DNA of 64,000 nt from MGIIb-Q1 sp964342465 (GCA_964342465.1 CAYFFQ010000008.1:10449-74448), one strand, 5' to 3'; shown: positions 44,502-53,815, counted from the stretch's first letter. Notes: generated by a model from the letters alone, not told the origin. Translations and numbers: made by a program.

Positions 44502-44516
44502 TAGTTAATTGCGGTC

Positions 44517-45346
44517 GTGAGCATTTTGAGAAAGAAAATGAAAACCATTTCATTGTTTATCATAACCATATTCGTCTTCATTCATGTCAAAGCCATTGAA
44601 TATGGATGCACCACTGGAATAGATGACACTCGTTTTGAGGGCCAGAATTATCAAAAGTCATCAGAAAGTTCTCGTTTGGGATATATAGGTGTCTGTGTTG
44701 ATATAAATGTATCAGAAGAGCAAGATTGGAATCTTTCATTTCCAGCCATCAAATCCTATACTCATGATGAATATATCCCTGATTATATAGTTAGTAATGA
44801 TTCTGGAAAATATGGGGCTTTTCCAATATATTTGACATTGGTTGATGGTGAATTCTACAAATCCAAACCAGACGATGGTTTCGAACCTGTGATTTATATC
44901 AATATAAACATAATCGTGGTTCCACCACCCCTGAGAAAGTGTTGAATATGACCACAGATTTAGAGATGATATATATTTTCGGGGAAGGGAACTACTCAGA
45001 AATTTGCATCTTTGCATACTCCTATCAGGAGATTATTCCGCTGTGGCCCGTAATTGATGAGGGTAGCACAAATCCAAGCATTCCGTTTACTGTCAAGACA
45101 GGCGACGATAGTAATATATCGGGTCATATTAGATATACAGTTGGAGAATTTTATGTTCATTCCACTGATGGAACGTATATTTCTGCTCGCTGTACATTCA
45201 GCGGAATTGATTCTGATTTCACTCAGGAAAATGACTCAATAGAGATAACTCTTCCTCAGTGTTTCTCTGATATCAATCCTCGTTGTGAAGAATTTTTCTT
45301 CACACATTATCAGATTTATCATTACCTTCTACGAGGAGATTATTGA
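44517..45346 (+). pseudogene. Secreted protein, frameshifted, in AT-rich DNA
   Basis: Two abutting frames, 44517-44945 (142 codons) and 44939-45346 (135 codons), look like one secreted protein of about 275 residues. The first starts with a signal peptide (ISLFIITIFVFIHVKA) and becomes nonsense after VIYI near 44900. In the second frame the peptide can be read upstream of its first start as KHNRGSTTPEKVLNM, so a one-base shift at about 44898-44912 would join them. It may be a real pseudogene or a sequencing error. Cysteines are spread as in a disulfide-rich exoprotein. The base composition is clearly more AT-rich than all neighbours, suggesting recent acquisition. Confidence 0.6.
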
Positions 45347-45388
45347 TAATCTATGATGAACTAACTTCAGATAACATTCTAAGTAGGG

Positions 45389-45504
45389 CCACAATACTCA
45401 TTCACCCATTGTGGTCACTCATCGTAATGGAGTGTTCGAATGGTATCTTAGTCGATGACTTAAATGATTGGCCCAAAGACACCTGACTGGTTCCAATTTT
45501 TTTT
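45389..45504 (+). terminator. Possible terminator of the AT-rich secreted gene
   Basis: CCACAAT (45389-45395) pairs with ATTGTGG (45408-45414) across a 12-base loop about 40 bases after the gene, and a run of eight T follows at 45497-45504. Archaeal termination depends mostly on T tracts, so the T run is the stronger signal. Confidence 0.4.
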
Positions 45505-45604
45505 ACATGAGGAAACGCGGGGTGTTGATGGACTGTCCGTTAGAAAGAAACCTGACTGAACCCATCATTTTTTCACGGCCGATGTCCATGGAAGATATTG
45601 CTCC

Positions 45605-46747
45605 TCATCTTACCATCTCGCGGCCGATGATGAGCCGCAGGACTTCTGATGCACCTTCGTATATCTGCATCACCTTGGCAGCTCGCATCAGCCGCGCAAC
45701 CGGATATTCCTCAGTATAGCCGTAGCCGCCGAAAATCTGCACCGCCTCAATTGTAGCCTCTGTTGACATATCGGCGGCGAACCGCTTGGCGTGAGCCGCC
45801 GCCTCGGTGTTGCTCATCCCGTTGTCAGCAAGCCAAGCGGCCTTCCAAACAAGCATCCGCGCCGCCTCGATGTTGGTCTTCATGTCGGTGAGTTTAGCCA
45901 TTATCATCTGATGGCCAACAAGCGGTTTGCCGAAGGTCTCTCTCTCCTGAGCATAGGCCAAAGCATACTCGTAGGCAGCGCGCGCAGTCCCAACCGCATG
46001 AGCAGCAACACACGGCCTTGAGAGGTCAAATGCAGCCATCGCATTGAACCATCCCTTCCCTTCCTCACCTCCGACGAGGTTCTCAACAGGCACTTTCACA
46101 TCCTGAAAAATCACCGAGCGGGTGTCCGAGCAGCGTTGCCCCATCACATCCTCTTTCTTGCCGATGCTGACGCCATCCCAATCCGATTCGACGATAAAAC
46201 CAGCCATTCCCTTGTAGCCGGCTTCTCTGTCGGTGTAAGCAAGCACGAAGAACCAATCAGCATATCCTGCTCCAGTGATGAACATCTTGGTGCCGTTGAG
46301 GATGTAGTGTTCGCCTTCTCTCACAGCGGTAGTTCTGATACCTTGCACATCACTTCCGGCAACCGGTTCGGTCACACAATACGAGCAGAGAGCGCCATCA
46401 TTGACGAGCATACCGAGGTATTTCTGCTTCTGTTCTTCAGTCGCTCCTGTGATTATCGGCGCACCGGTAAGTCCGTTGGCGTAGGCAGCAGTGGCAAACC
46501 CAGGGTCACCCCAAGCTAACTCTTCTTGAACCAGCACCTCCGCCATGACTCCCATACCCATGCCTCCGCAACTCTCGGGCACATGCAGGTTGGTCAATCC
46601 GGTCTCATGGGCGAGGCGAATGGTCTCTCTCGGGTACTCACAATTGGCATCCCAATGTTCGGCATTCGGTCTGAGTTCACTCTCAGCAAATTCGTGTGCG
46701 AGGTCTCGCAACATCTCCTGCTCCTCGGTGAGGGCGAAGTCCACCAT
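45605..46747 (-). CDS. Acyl-CoA dehydrogenase
   Basis: FAD-dependent acyl-CoA dehydrogenase (380 residues) introducing the alpha-beta double bond in fatty or branched-chain acyl-CoA catabolism. Motifs: YCVTEPVAGSDVQGIRT (ACAD signature), MGQRCSDTRSVIFQDV, QIFGGYGYTEEYPVARL, and the catalytic Glu in IYEGASEVLRLIIGREM. ATG 46747 begins the family's usual MVDFALTEEQEML. A longer in-frame start at 46912 would translate the upstream 61-bp minisatellite and is rejected. The nearby branched-chain E1 gene and liv transporter make amino-acid degradation plausible, but substrate class is not readable. Confidence 0.93.
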   Translation of the reverse strand: MVDFALTEEQEMLRDLAHEFAESELRPNAEHWDANCEYPRETIRLAHETGLTNLHVPESCGGMGMGVMAEVLVQEELAWGDPGFATAAYANGLTGAPIITGATEEQKQKYLGMLVNDGALCSYCVTEPVAGSDVQGIRTTAVREGEHYILNGTKMFITGAGYADWFFVLAYTDREAGYKGMAGFIVESDWDGVSIGKKEDVMGQRCSDTRSVIFQDVKVPVENLVGGEEGKGWFNAMAAFDLSRPCVAAHAVGTARAAYEYALAYAQERETFGKPLVGHQMIMAKLTDMKTNIEAARMLVWKAAWLADNGMSNTEAAAHAKRFAADMSTEATIEAVQIFGGYGYTEEYPVARLMRAAKVMQIYEGASEVLRLIIGREMVR

Positions 46748-46822
46748 GGTTTGGCGAGTTGGGTTTGTGTCTTGAAAATTGGCTTCAGCGAGGAGGGAGG
46801 GAAGGTCTCCATATTCACCGTT

Positions 46823-47040
46823 CAAGGATGGAAAGTCTGCATTTTCACCATACAATGACTGGGGGTCTTGATTCTCACCGCACAAATGATTGAAGGTTCC
46901 CATTTTCACCATTCAATGACTGGGGGTCTTGATTTTCACCGCACAAATGATTGAAGGTTCCCATTTTCACCATTCAATGACTGGGGGTCTTGATTTTCAC
47001 CGCACAAATGATTGAAGGTTCCTATTTTCACCATACAATG
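46823..47040. repeat. 61-bp minisatellite upstream of acyl-CoA dehydrogenase
   Basis: Near-identical units start at 46861, 46922 and 46983 (GGGGGTCTTGAT), with a degenerate partial unit at 46823-46860. The array runs into the dehydrogenase leader and is in frame with it for a while, producing a false N-terminal extension. Confidence 0.9.
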
Positions 47041-47192
47041 TGAAGAAGAGGATTGCGAGGAAGATTCCATAGCAGGCGATGAGGATGCCTCCTTCTTGCC
47101 GTCATGGCCGGGATATACATCATCTACAATGTGAAGAAGAGGATTGCGAGGAAGATTCCATAGCAGGCGATGAGGATGCCTCCTTCTTGCCG
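47035..47192. repeat. 67-bp direct duplication at the 3' end of the antiporter gene
   Basis: Bases 47035-47101 repeat 47126-47192 almost exactly, offset 91 bases. The second copy is the last about 22 codons of the cation antiporter gene, so the gene's end has been duplicated just downstream of its stop. Confidence 0.88.
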
Positions 47193-48341
47193 ATTGAACT
47201 TGAAGTCGGTCCACATGAAAACGAGGGCGAGAGCAGTGCAGAAGAGGGTTGCTGGCAGGATGAGTTGGTAGAACAGGCCGGTGTCTGCGACTCGGATTGG
47301 ATTGACTGCTGCAGCGAGACCGATTGATAGCATCGGGTCGGTGATGTTGGAGCCGATGAGGGTTCCGACAGCCACTCCGGTGGAACGGCGGGCGGCGAGA
47401 ATGGCAACTGCCAATTCGGGTACCGAAGTTCCAACTGCTGAGAGGGTCGAGCCGACTACTGCTGAAGGCACGCCCATCTGAATGGCGATTCCCGCCGCGG
47501 ATTCGACGACGCGGGCGGAGGCGAACATCGCAAGACCAAGCCCAACGAGTAGCATGACGAAATAGGCGGCTCCAGTCCAGTTGACACCTAATCCCGATTC
47601 GCTGCGAATTTCCTCCATCATTTCGAACTCGTCGCTCCGAATCTGTTCTCGATGTTGAATCAGATATGTGATGTAGAACACATACAGCAGACAGAGAAGA
47701 GCACCCTCTATTCGATTCAGGTCACCATCGACGAGTATCAACATGGAGAGAAGCAGGACGGCGATGAACATCATCACACCATCCCTCTTCAGCCAATCTG
47801 GTTTGACTTCCATCGGCTTGATGGTCACGACAATTCCGAGAATCAAGGTGATCTGAACTAGCACCGAGCCGTAAATGTTCCCAAGAGCGAAATCGGTGGC
47901 ACAATCCGTGGCCGTCGCACTGCATGGATTGTGCAAGGCATCCCAGGAGGCCTGAACTGAGATTAGAATCTCAGGGAGGGAAGTTCCGAGTGAAACTATG
48001 GTCAATCCGATGATGACCTCAGCAATTCCGACCTGTCGCGCCAGCCCCTTCGCTCCTTCCACGAAGAAGTCGGCAGAGGTGATTAGCAATCCTACGGCAA
48101 GAAGTAACAGGAATCCACTAATGGCGATTCCGGGTAGTGTGGTGCTCTCGGAAGTGATTGTCTGAACACCCATCATGGCGAGAAACAGTGAGGCGATGAC
48201 CAACACCTGATTCCACAGAAAGAGGGAGAGAATGCCGCGAGTCCTTCTCTTCTGACCCACAGGCCGAGGGGAGATTTCCACCTCCACTACCTCTTCAAGG
48301 TCAGGGTCGTTTGGCGATTCATCCTCACCCCCTGTTGACAT
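47124..48341 (-). CDS. Ca2+/cation antiporter (CaCA family, Na+/Ca2+ exchanger-like)
   Basis: A 405-residue antiporter with the two inverted alpha-repeats that form the ion path: LTIVSLGTSLPEILIS and TLSAVGTSVPELAVAI, each with the GTSxPE acidic residue for cation coordination. About ten membrane helices. A charged N-terminal stretch of about 40 residues (EEVVEVEISPRP) and a long central loop between halves (EFEMMEEIRSE) are typical. ATG 48341 (MSTGGEDES) is chosen; an in-frame extension to 48641 reads through the 61-bp repeat and is rejected. Expected to exchange Ca2+ for Na+ or H+ at the cytoplasmic membrane. Confidence 0.9.
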   Translation of the reverse strand: MSTGGEDESPNDPDLEEVVEVEISPRPVGQKRRTRGILSLFLWNQVLVIASLFLAMMGVQTITSESTTLPGIAISGFLLLLAVGLLITSADFFVEGAKGLARQVGIAEVIIGLTIVSLGTSLPEILISVQASWDALHNPCSATATDCATDFALGNIYGSVLVQITLILGIVVTIKPMEVKPDWLKRDGVMMFIAVLLLSMLILVDGDLNRIEGALLCLLYVFYITYLIQHREQIRSDEFEMMEEIRSESGLGVNWTGAAYFVMLLVGLGLAMFASARVVESAAGIAIQMGVPSAVVGSTLSAVGTSVPELAVAILAARRSTGVAVGTLIGSNITDPMLSIGLAAAVNPIRVADTGLFYQLILPATLFCTALALVFMWTDFKFNRQEGGILIACYGIFLAILFFTL

Positions 48342-48517
48342 GTCTCTCTCGCCGCTGCTCAGAACATTCCCATAAGACAGTTTTCGCGGCGGGGAATGGA
48401 GAAGTGACGAATAATGCAGTATGAACTTCACTATCAGAAGTGGTGAGACATGACCCTCAATCGCGCCTCGGTGAAGTGGTGAAGCACCCCAAGCCGTCGG
48501 AAGCGCGTAGTCGCTAT

Positions 48518-48602
48518 TTTCTGTGCGTAGGTGAAGTTGTGGGCCGGTTGGCGCCGGAGGGAAGGTTCTGAGACCAAATTTCTGTGCGTAGGTGAAGTTG
48601 TG
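48518..48602. repeat. Two-copy 61-bp direct repeat
   Basis: The segment TTTCTGTGCGTAGGTGAAGT occurs at 48518 and 48579, offset 61 bases; most of the interval between is not conserved. It lies between the E1 gene's 3' end and the antiporter start on the same strand. The rest of 48342-48680 shows nothing clear. Confidence 0.75.
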
Positions 48603-48680
48603 ACATTGGGCGGTGCGAATCAACTCAGCCGCGGAAGACATCCCAGATAAGCCGTCAGTCGAGTTCCAAGCCCAGTTCTC

Positions 48681-51347
48681 TCACTGTGAGATGAGGTTTT
48701 TCAGGTGTGCGACGACGAGGTCCACATCTGGGATGGTATGGTCCTCAAGTGGTGGTGCGAAGGGAACCGGTGTGTCCAGTGCTCCTATGACGACAGGTGC
48801 GGCTTCGAGATGGAAGAACGCCTCTTCCTGAATCCGGCTGGAGATTGTGTGTCCGAATCCACCAGTGTATTGCGCCTCATGAAGAATGATGTATCTGCCA
48901 GTCTTCAGCACCGATTGTACGCAGGTTGCGGAGTCGAATGGCAGGATTGTGCGCAGGTCGACGACCTCGATTTCAGAGCCTTGCTCGGCAAGGAGCGCCG
49001 CTGCCTTGAGGGCGATGTGGACCATCGCACCATAGGTGATTATGGTTGCTGCATCGCCACCGCGGACGATTTGCGCCTTTCCGACCTTGAAAGTTCCAAC
49101 TCCTCCTTCATCGAGATGATGCAGCACACTCTCTCGGTCCAATTGCTGGTTGATGTTGTCTCCCCATCCTGTCAAACCCCCTCTGAGACCATACATGCCG
49201 ATATGTTCGAGGAAGACGACGGGGTCGGGAAGGCTCGCCGCCTCGATGAGCAAGTCATACGCATCCTGAGGGGTTGAAGGGAAGAGGATGACAAGACCGG
49301 GGTCATTGGTGAACCACGACTCTATCATGTTGGCGTGGAAGGGGCCCGAACGCGTTTTGGCTCCGAGTGGTATTCTGACTACGAGAGGCACATCCGCCCC
49401 CCAACGCCATCGCAGTTGGGCGGCGTTGTTGATGAGAGGATTCATCGCCAGCGCGGCGAAGCCGCCGAATTGGATTTCTGCCACCGGCCGTAATCCGCCG
49501 AGAGCAGCGCCGGTGGCCGAGTTGATGATGATGGACTCCGAGAGGGGCATGTCAAGCAGCAGGTCTCCATGCCCTTTCGCCCGCAGAGGCAGGTTCATCC
49601 CGAATGCACCAGCGATTTCCATGTCCTCACCCATGAACACTGTGCGAGAACCCCAGCGCTCAGCAATCGCCACCATTCCCTGTTGAATCGCCCTGCTGTA
49701 CGACGAAGACCCCGGCTCGCCTGAAAACTCCACGGCAACCACGCCGACAGCCGGCCTCTCAATTCCGATTCCGCTAGTGGTTGAATCGCCTTTCATTCTG
49801 ACGAGTTGGTCACGGTGTGTTTCAGCATCGTGAAAACTGGTGATTCCGCTGGTGACGGTAGTAGGTTCCGGCCATTCCATCTGCTCTAAGGCAGCACGTG
49901 CGGCAGCGACGAGTTCGCTCTCCTCATTTTCCATACTCGTGAGTTCGGTCACCTCCACACCCAAGCCGATGAGAAGGGCGCGATGGTTGGGCAGGGGGTC
50001 TTTCGCCTCCCAGTATGAGAGCAGGTCTCTGTCGACATATCCGGGTGGGTTTCCTGATTCAGCACCGAGGTAGAGGTCATCGTGATGGTGAGCGTGGCCG
50101 CAGCCACGCATCGTCTCGACATGGATGAGAGTGGCTCCACCACCGGCAAGAGCGAACTCTCTGGCGGTGGCTGTGCTGGCATGGAACTGGGCGGGGTTGG
50201 AGCCGTCAACCGTCCATGAAGGGATCCCCACTGCTCTCCCCTTGTCAGCCCAGAGTTCAGCATTGTTCTGGTGTGAGCCGATGGTGTCGAGGGCGATTTG
50301 ATTGTTCTGAATCATGTAACAGATGGGGAGGCCGCGAGCACCAGCGAAATTGAGGGCTTCCCAGAACTCTCCACTACTGCTACATCCCTCTCCGACAGGA
50401 GCGAGATGAAATCTCTCAAGTCCCGACCGTTGGCTGGCAAGGGCAACTCCAGTAGTAGTCGCCGCAGCGATAGGAAGTGGTGCAGTGGGCGGTAGAATCC
50501 CCAATGGCCAGTTGCCGATATGCAGGTCACGCCCGCCGCCATCCAATCGCCCTCCGTTCATCAATGACTCAACTTTTCCAGCCTGAGCAGCCAAGACCTC
50601 GTCGACAGTCTGGCCCATCGCCAAGGCGAGGCCTACATCGCGGATCATCGGGGCTACTATGTCTCCGTTGTGCCGCTGACCTACAGGCTGGTCGATGGCT
50701 CGTCTCAGAGCAGTCGCACATCCGACTATTCCTTCCTGCCATGTCGAGCGGAACCCCTTGCCACCGAAAGTTCCTCCATCAGGGGTCTCAAGGCCGTTCA
50801 TAAAGAGGTCTTTGAGGTGGTCGTCCAGCAGGCGGGTCCGTTGCATCCACCGCTGCCATTGCATTCTCATAGCGAGGGTGACGGACTGGAGATGGGCGAT
50901 GCGCCTCAGAGCCAATCTCAGGTCAATGATGAACCGCTGTGTGCGACGAGCGAGGTGCATCTGCCCCCGCCGCCGTGGAATCACTTCCATTTCGGAGATG
51001 TCCGATGTCAGCGGCTCACTATTCCGGCAGGCGAGGTTATCGCCCACTTTCTTCACCAGACTCTCGCTGAACTCATGCCAAGAGATCCCATCCCAACTGC
51101 CAACACCCTCTGTCATCTCATCCCAGATGAAGGCGAACACCCGTAGTTGTCCATCGTGCTGCTGTGCCACCTCAGCCATCATCAATGCACGCGCTTCAGC
51201 CGCCGCGAGTGGAGTGGTGAACTCAAGAGCATGAGCGGGTCGCCAATCCACCCCCCATATCGGTGGGGTCGCCGACTGTTCCACCACTGCAATCTCCCCA
51301 CTCGGGGGCGAGTGGGTGAGGCACTTCAACCTCACCGACCCAATCAC
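48681..51347 (-). CDS. Fused E1 alpha-beta 2-oxoacid dehydrogenase (branched-chain/pyruvate type)
   Basis: An 888-residue thiamine-diphosphate enzyme with both E1 subunits in one chain. The first about 130 residues are unique. The alpha half (about 160-480) carries the TPP/Mg motif GEGCSSSGEFWEALNFAG at 319, with Glu in place of Asp in GDG, ending in QNNQ at 347. The beta half (about 530-885) has FMGEDMEIAGAFG, LRPVAEIQFGGF, SGPFHAN and VVDLRTILPFD. It decarboxylates pyruvate or branched-chain 2-oxoacids to an acyl group on lipoyl-E2; no E2/E3 gene is in the window. ATG 51347 overlaps the upstream receiver-protein stop as ATGA. Confidence 0.88.
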   Translation of the reverse strand: MIGSVRLKCLTHSPPSGEIAVVEQSATPPIWGVDWRPAHALEFTTPLAAAEARALMMAEVAQQHDGQLRVFAFIWDEMTEGVGSWDGISWHEFSESLVKKVGDNLACRNSEPLTSDISEMEVIPRRRGQMHLARRTQRFIIDLRLALRRIAHLQSVTLAMRMQWQRWMQRTRLLDDHLKDLFMNGLETPDGGTFGGKGFRSTWQEGIVGCATALRRAIDQPVGQRHNGDIVAPMIRDVGLALAMGQTVDEVLAAQAGKVESLMNGGRLDGGGRDLHIGNWPLGILPPTAPLPIAAATTTGVALASQRSGLERFHLAPVGEGCSSSGEFWEALNFAGARGLPICYMIQNNQIALDTIGSHQNNAELWADKGRAVGIPSWTVDGSNPAQFHASTATAREFALAGGGATLIHVETMRGCGHAHHHDDLYLGAESGNPPGYVDRDLLSYWEAKDPLPNHRALLIGLGVEVTELTSMENEESELVAAARAALEQMEWPEPTTVTSGITSFHDAETHRDQLVRMKGDSTTSGIGIERPAVGVVAVEFSGEPGSSSYSRAIQQGMVAIAERWGSRTVFMGEDMEIAGAFGMNLPLRAKGHGDLLLDMPLSESIIINSATGAALGGLRPVAEIQFGGFAALAMNPLINNAAQLRWRWGADVPLVVRIPLGAKTRSGPFHANMIESWFTNDPGLVILFPSTPQDAYDLLIEAASLPDPVVFLEHIGMYGLRGGLTGWGDNINQQLDRESVLHHLDEGGVGTFKVGKAQIVRGGDAATIITYGAMVHIALKAAALLAEQGSEIEVVDLRTILPFDSATCVQSVLKTGRYIILHEAQYTGGFGHTISSRIQEEAFFHLEAAPVVIGALDTPVPFAPPLEDHTIPDVDLVVAHLKNLISQ

Positions 51348-52318
51348 TCACCATCGGGCAGGTATGACTCCAAGGCATCCCTCGCATCCTGTGCCATGGT
51401 GACGGCCTCCTCCACCCGTGAGGAGAGCGTGGTGTCGGCAAGTCTTCCCGGAATTCCGACTTCCCAGAGAAGTTCCTGAATCAATTCCAGTGAGCGCACA
51501 GCCATGTTCAGTGCATCGGGGTCAGTGGGGACCAACCCACTCTCTTCCGTGAGTAGAGCCACTTCCTCGGGTAGTTCGCTCAATACAGGGTCAAGATTCG
51601 CTTCCAAGGCCTCCTCTATCTGTGCTGCTTGGGCATCTAGAACCTCTTCAAGACGAGACATTCGCCTCGCCTCTTCGCCCTCACCATGTTCTTCAGTCGC
51701 ATCGAGGATGAGGGCGTCGAATGTGGTTCTGAGAATCTTCTTGAGTGAATCCGAATCGAGGTTTTCCACCCCTTCCAATTCACCTTCCACTCGACCCATG
51801 ATAGTGGTCAGGAATGAGTCGTCAAGCGTATCTTCACCGAGGAGACTTTCGAGAATGGGGAGTGACCATGAAGGGTCGCCGGCAGTCACCGAGATGTCGA
51901 AGTAGCCACCCTTCGCTCCGCTGGTGACATCAGCGGGTGGCGGGACGAAGAGTTTGTTGGCGTGCTTCTGCAATTGGGTGAGTAGCAACTTCATTTCCAC
52001 CGGTTTGCTGAGGACCTCTGAGACGCCTGCCTGCGCCGCGGACAGGAGGTAATCCGAGCCGGATTCCGCGGCGAGAATCACAACGCGACACTTGAGGTTG
52101 AACTCTGGGTCAGAAGTCAGTCTGCTGGCGGTGTCAATCGCATCCCCAGACTTCCAGCCGCTGTCGATGACCACGACATCTGGCATGGTCGCCAATGCAG
52201 TTCCCTCGCATTGGCGTAGAGTGGCGGCGCGGGTGACATCATAACCGGCTCGCTCGATGGAGCCGGCGAGGAGATTGCGCCGCCCCTCGCTTTCATCAGC
52301 CACGATGACAGTCGCCAT
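51344..52318 (-). CDS. Receiver-domain (CheY-like) protein with acidic helical C-terminus
   Basis: A 324-residue protein with an N-terminal response-regulator receiver domain: acidic pair D8/E9 (VIVADESE), phospho-acceptor D52 in VVVIDSGW, and the conserved Lys in SKPVEMK near residue 106. The last about 200 residues are acidic, Leu/Glu-rich and probably helical, with no DNA-binding or enzymatic motif. The stop overlaps the E1 dehydrogenase start by four bases (ATGA), so both are translated together. It may be a scaffold or signalling output regulating E1, or a regulator whose kinase is elsewhere. Confidence 0.78.
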   Translation of the reverse strand: MATVIVADESEGRRNLLAGSIERAGYDVTRAATLRQCEGTALATMPDVVVIDSGWKSGDAIDTASRLTSDPEFNLKCRVVILAAESGSDYLLSAAQAGVSEVLSKPVEMKLLLTQLQKHANKLFVPPPADVTSGAKGGYFDISVTAGDPSWSLPILESLLGEDTLDDSFLTTIMGRVEGELEGVENLDSDSLKKILRTTFDALILDATEEHGEGEEARRMSRLEEVLDAQAAQIEEALEANLDPVLSELPEEVALLTEESGLVPTDPDALNMAVRSLELIQELLWEVGIPGRLADTTLSSRVEEAVTMAQDARDALESYLPDGE

Positions 52319-52513
52319 TCGCCTCCACGTGATGCCGAACTGACTTCAACCCTACCGTTCGACAAACCCTTTCAGGGTGCATTTTTTTTGTCCTCTCATC
52401 ATTACCGAAACCTCTCAAGTCCCGTTCTCACCACATCATGTCCGCTTGGTGGTGTAGGTTCGTAGTTCGGGAGGCGGAGTTTCAAGAATTCCCACCCGAA
52501 GACAAACTGGTAG

Positions 52514-53815
52514 TCAGTAGCGTGGCACCGAGTTGTCAACCTGCCGCGACCAAGCGTGTATTCCACCAGAGAGGTTGAGGACAGCACGGGGGAAACCGGA
52601 CTTTTTGATAGCCTTCGCCGCTCCCGCAGAACGGGCACCACTCCTGCAATACACCACGATGTCCCTTTCTTGGGGTAGTTCGCTCAATCTGCTCATCAAC
52701 TGCAATATGTCGATGCGAGCTTCAGTCTGCGGGAGGCTCACAATTTCCGCTTCCATAGCATTCCTCACATCGAGCAGAAACGGATTCCAACCATTTTTTC
52801 TCAGTTCGACATATCGGTCGGGTCTGACCGAAGCGAGAGCACCGTCGAAGGGGTCGTTCACAGATTCCATTTCTGCGGTTGGAGTGGTTGTTCCGCTGAC
52901 ACCATCTTCTGATTCTCGCTCTCCCTGTGGACCACAGAATGCCTCCGAGGCCCCCGCTCGCGAGGTCAACCGCGTTGAAGTCGTCATTCCGCTGGCACCA
53001 TCTTCTGATTCTCGCCCATCTTGTGTGCTACAATAGGCTTCCAAGGTGGTTAGTTCTGTGACCGGCTCCCTATCAGGAATGCTGCCCACCTTCAGAGTTC
53101 GGAAATCCATGTATTTTGCGTCGTAGATTAGTAATTTACCGGAAAGATTCTCACCGATTCCGAGGACCAACTTCAGTGCTTCAGTAGCCTGAATGGAACC
53201 CACCACGGCGGGTAGGACTCCCAAGACACCTGCCTCCTCACATGATGGAACCGCCTCGGGGGGTGGCGGGTCGGGAAAGAGGTCACGATAGTTCGGTCCA
53301 CCTTCATGGTTGAACAGAGATACCTGTCCTTCAAAACGGAAAATACTGCCATACACCCAAGGTTTCCCGAGCATTTCGCACGCGTCTGAGATGATGTATC
53401 GGGTCGGGATGTTGTCCACTCCATCGACCACCACATCATATTCTCCGAGAATGTCGAGAGCATTGTCGGCTCCGAGTCGGCAGTTGTGGACCACCACCTC
53501 GACCTCTGGATTGATGCCTTTCAGACGCTCTGCTGCCGACTCGGCTTTCGCTCGCCCCACGGCGGCAGTCGAGTGAATTACCTGCCTTTGCAGATTCGTC
53601 AGGTCAACGATGTCATCATCAATGATGCCGATTCTGCCCACACCCGCCGCCGCAAGATAAAGTAACGCAGGACTTCCAAGACCCCCAGCCCCGACGACGC
53701 AGACGCTCGCCTCCTTCAATCGGAGTTGTCCTTTGATTCCCATGTCAGGGAGTATCAGGTGGCGGGCATAACGGCCGCGCTCAGCAGCAGAAAGGTCCAC
53801 TTTCGCGCCCTCCAT
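52514..53815 (-). CDS. moeZ: MoeZ/MoeBR-like E1 adenylyltransferase-rhodanese fusion
   Basis: A 433-residue protein. The N-terminal ThiF/MoeB domain (VVGAGGLGSPALLYLAAAG nucleotide loop, DGVDNIPTRYIISDAC) adenylates the C-terminal Gly of a ubiquitin-like sulfur carrier. The C-terminal rhodanese domain (about residues 330-430, active loop YCRSGARSAGAAKAI) supplies sulfur. The usual zinc Cys pair of MoeB is absent: the sequence reads NYRDLFPDPPPPEAVPSCEE, as in actinobacterial MoeZ, with the catalytic Cys (VPSC) retained. Function is molybdopterin or cysteine/tRNA sulfur transfer. The linker (about 265-325) is two copies of a 32-residue repeat. ATG 53815. Confidence 0.9.
   Translation of the reverse strand: MEGAKVDLSAAERGRYARHLILPDMGIKGQLRLKEASVCVVGAGGLGSPALLYLAAAGVGRIGIIDDDIVDLTNLQRQVIHSTAAVGRAKAESAAERLKGINPEVEVVVHNCRLGADNALDILGEYDVVVDGVDNIPTRYIISDACEMLGKPWVYGSIFRFEGQVSLFNHEGGPNYRDLFPDPPPPEAVPSCEEAGVLGVLPAVVGSIQATEALKLVLGIGENLSGKLLIYDAKYMDFRTLKVGSIPDREPVTELTTLEAYCSTQDGRESEDGASGMTTSTRLTSRAGASEAFCGPQGERESEDGVSGTTTPTAEMESVNDPFDGALASVRPDRYVELRKNGWNPFLLDVRNAMEAEIVSLPQTEARIDILQLMSRLSELPQERDIVVYCRSGARSAGAAKAIKKSGFPRAVLNLSGGIHAWSRQVDNSVPRY
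52901..53040. repeat. 96-bp in-frame repeat in the MoeZ linker
   Basis: ACCATCTTCTGATTCTCGC recurs at 52901 and 52997, a 96-base (32-codon) offset inside the MoeZ-like gene. The encoded copies share the pattern EAxC..QxxRESEDGxSGxTT. Confidence 0.82.

Noticed and set aside
46748..46912. N-terminal extension of acyl-CoA dehydrogenase
   Set aside because: It translates the 61-bp minisatellite; the conserved fold starts at ATG 46747.
48342..48641. N-terminal extension of the cation antiporter
   Set aside because: It reads through a direct repeat and intergenic DNA; MSTGGEDES at 48341 is the sensible start.
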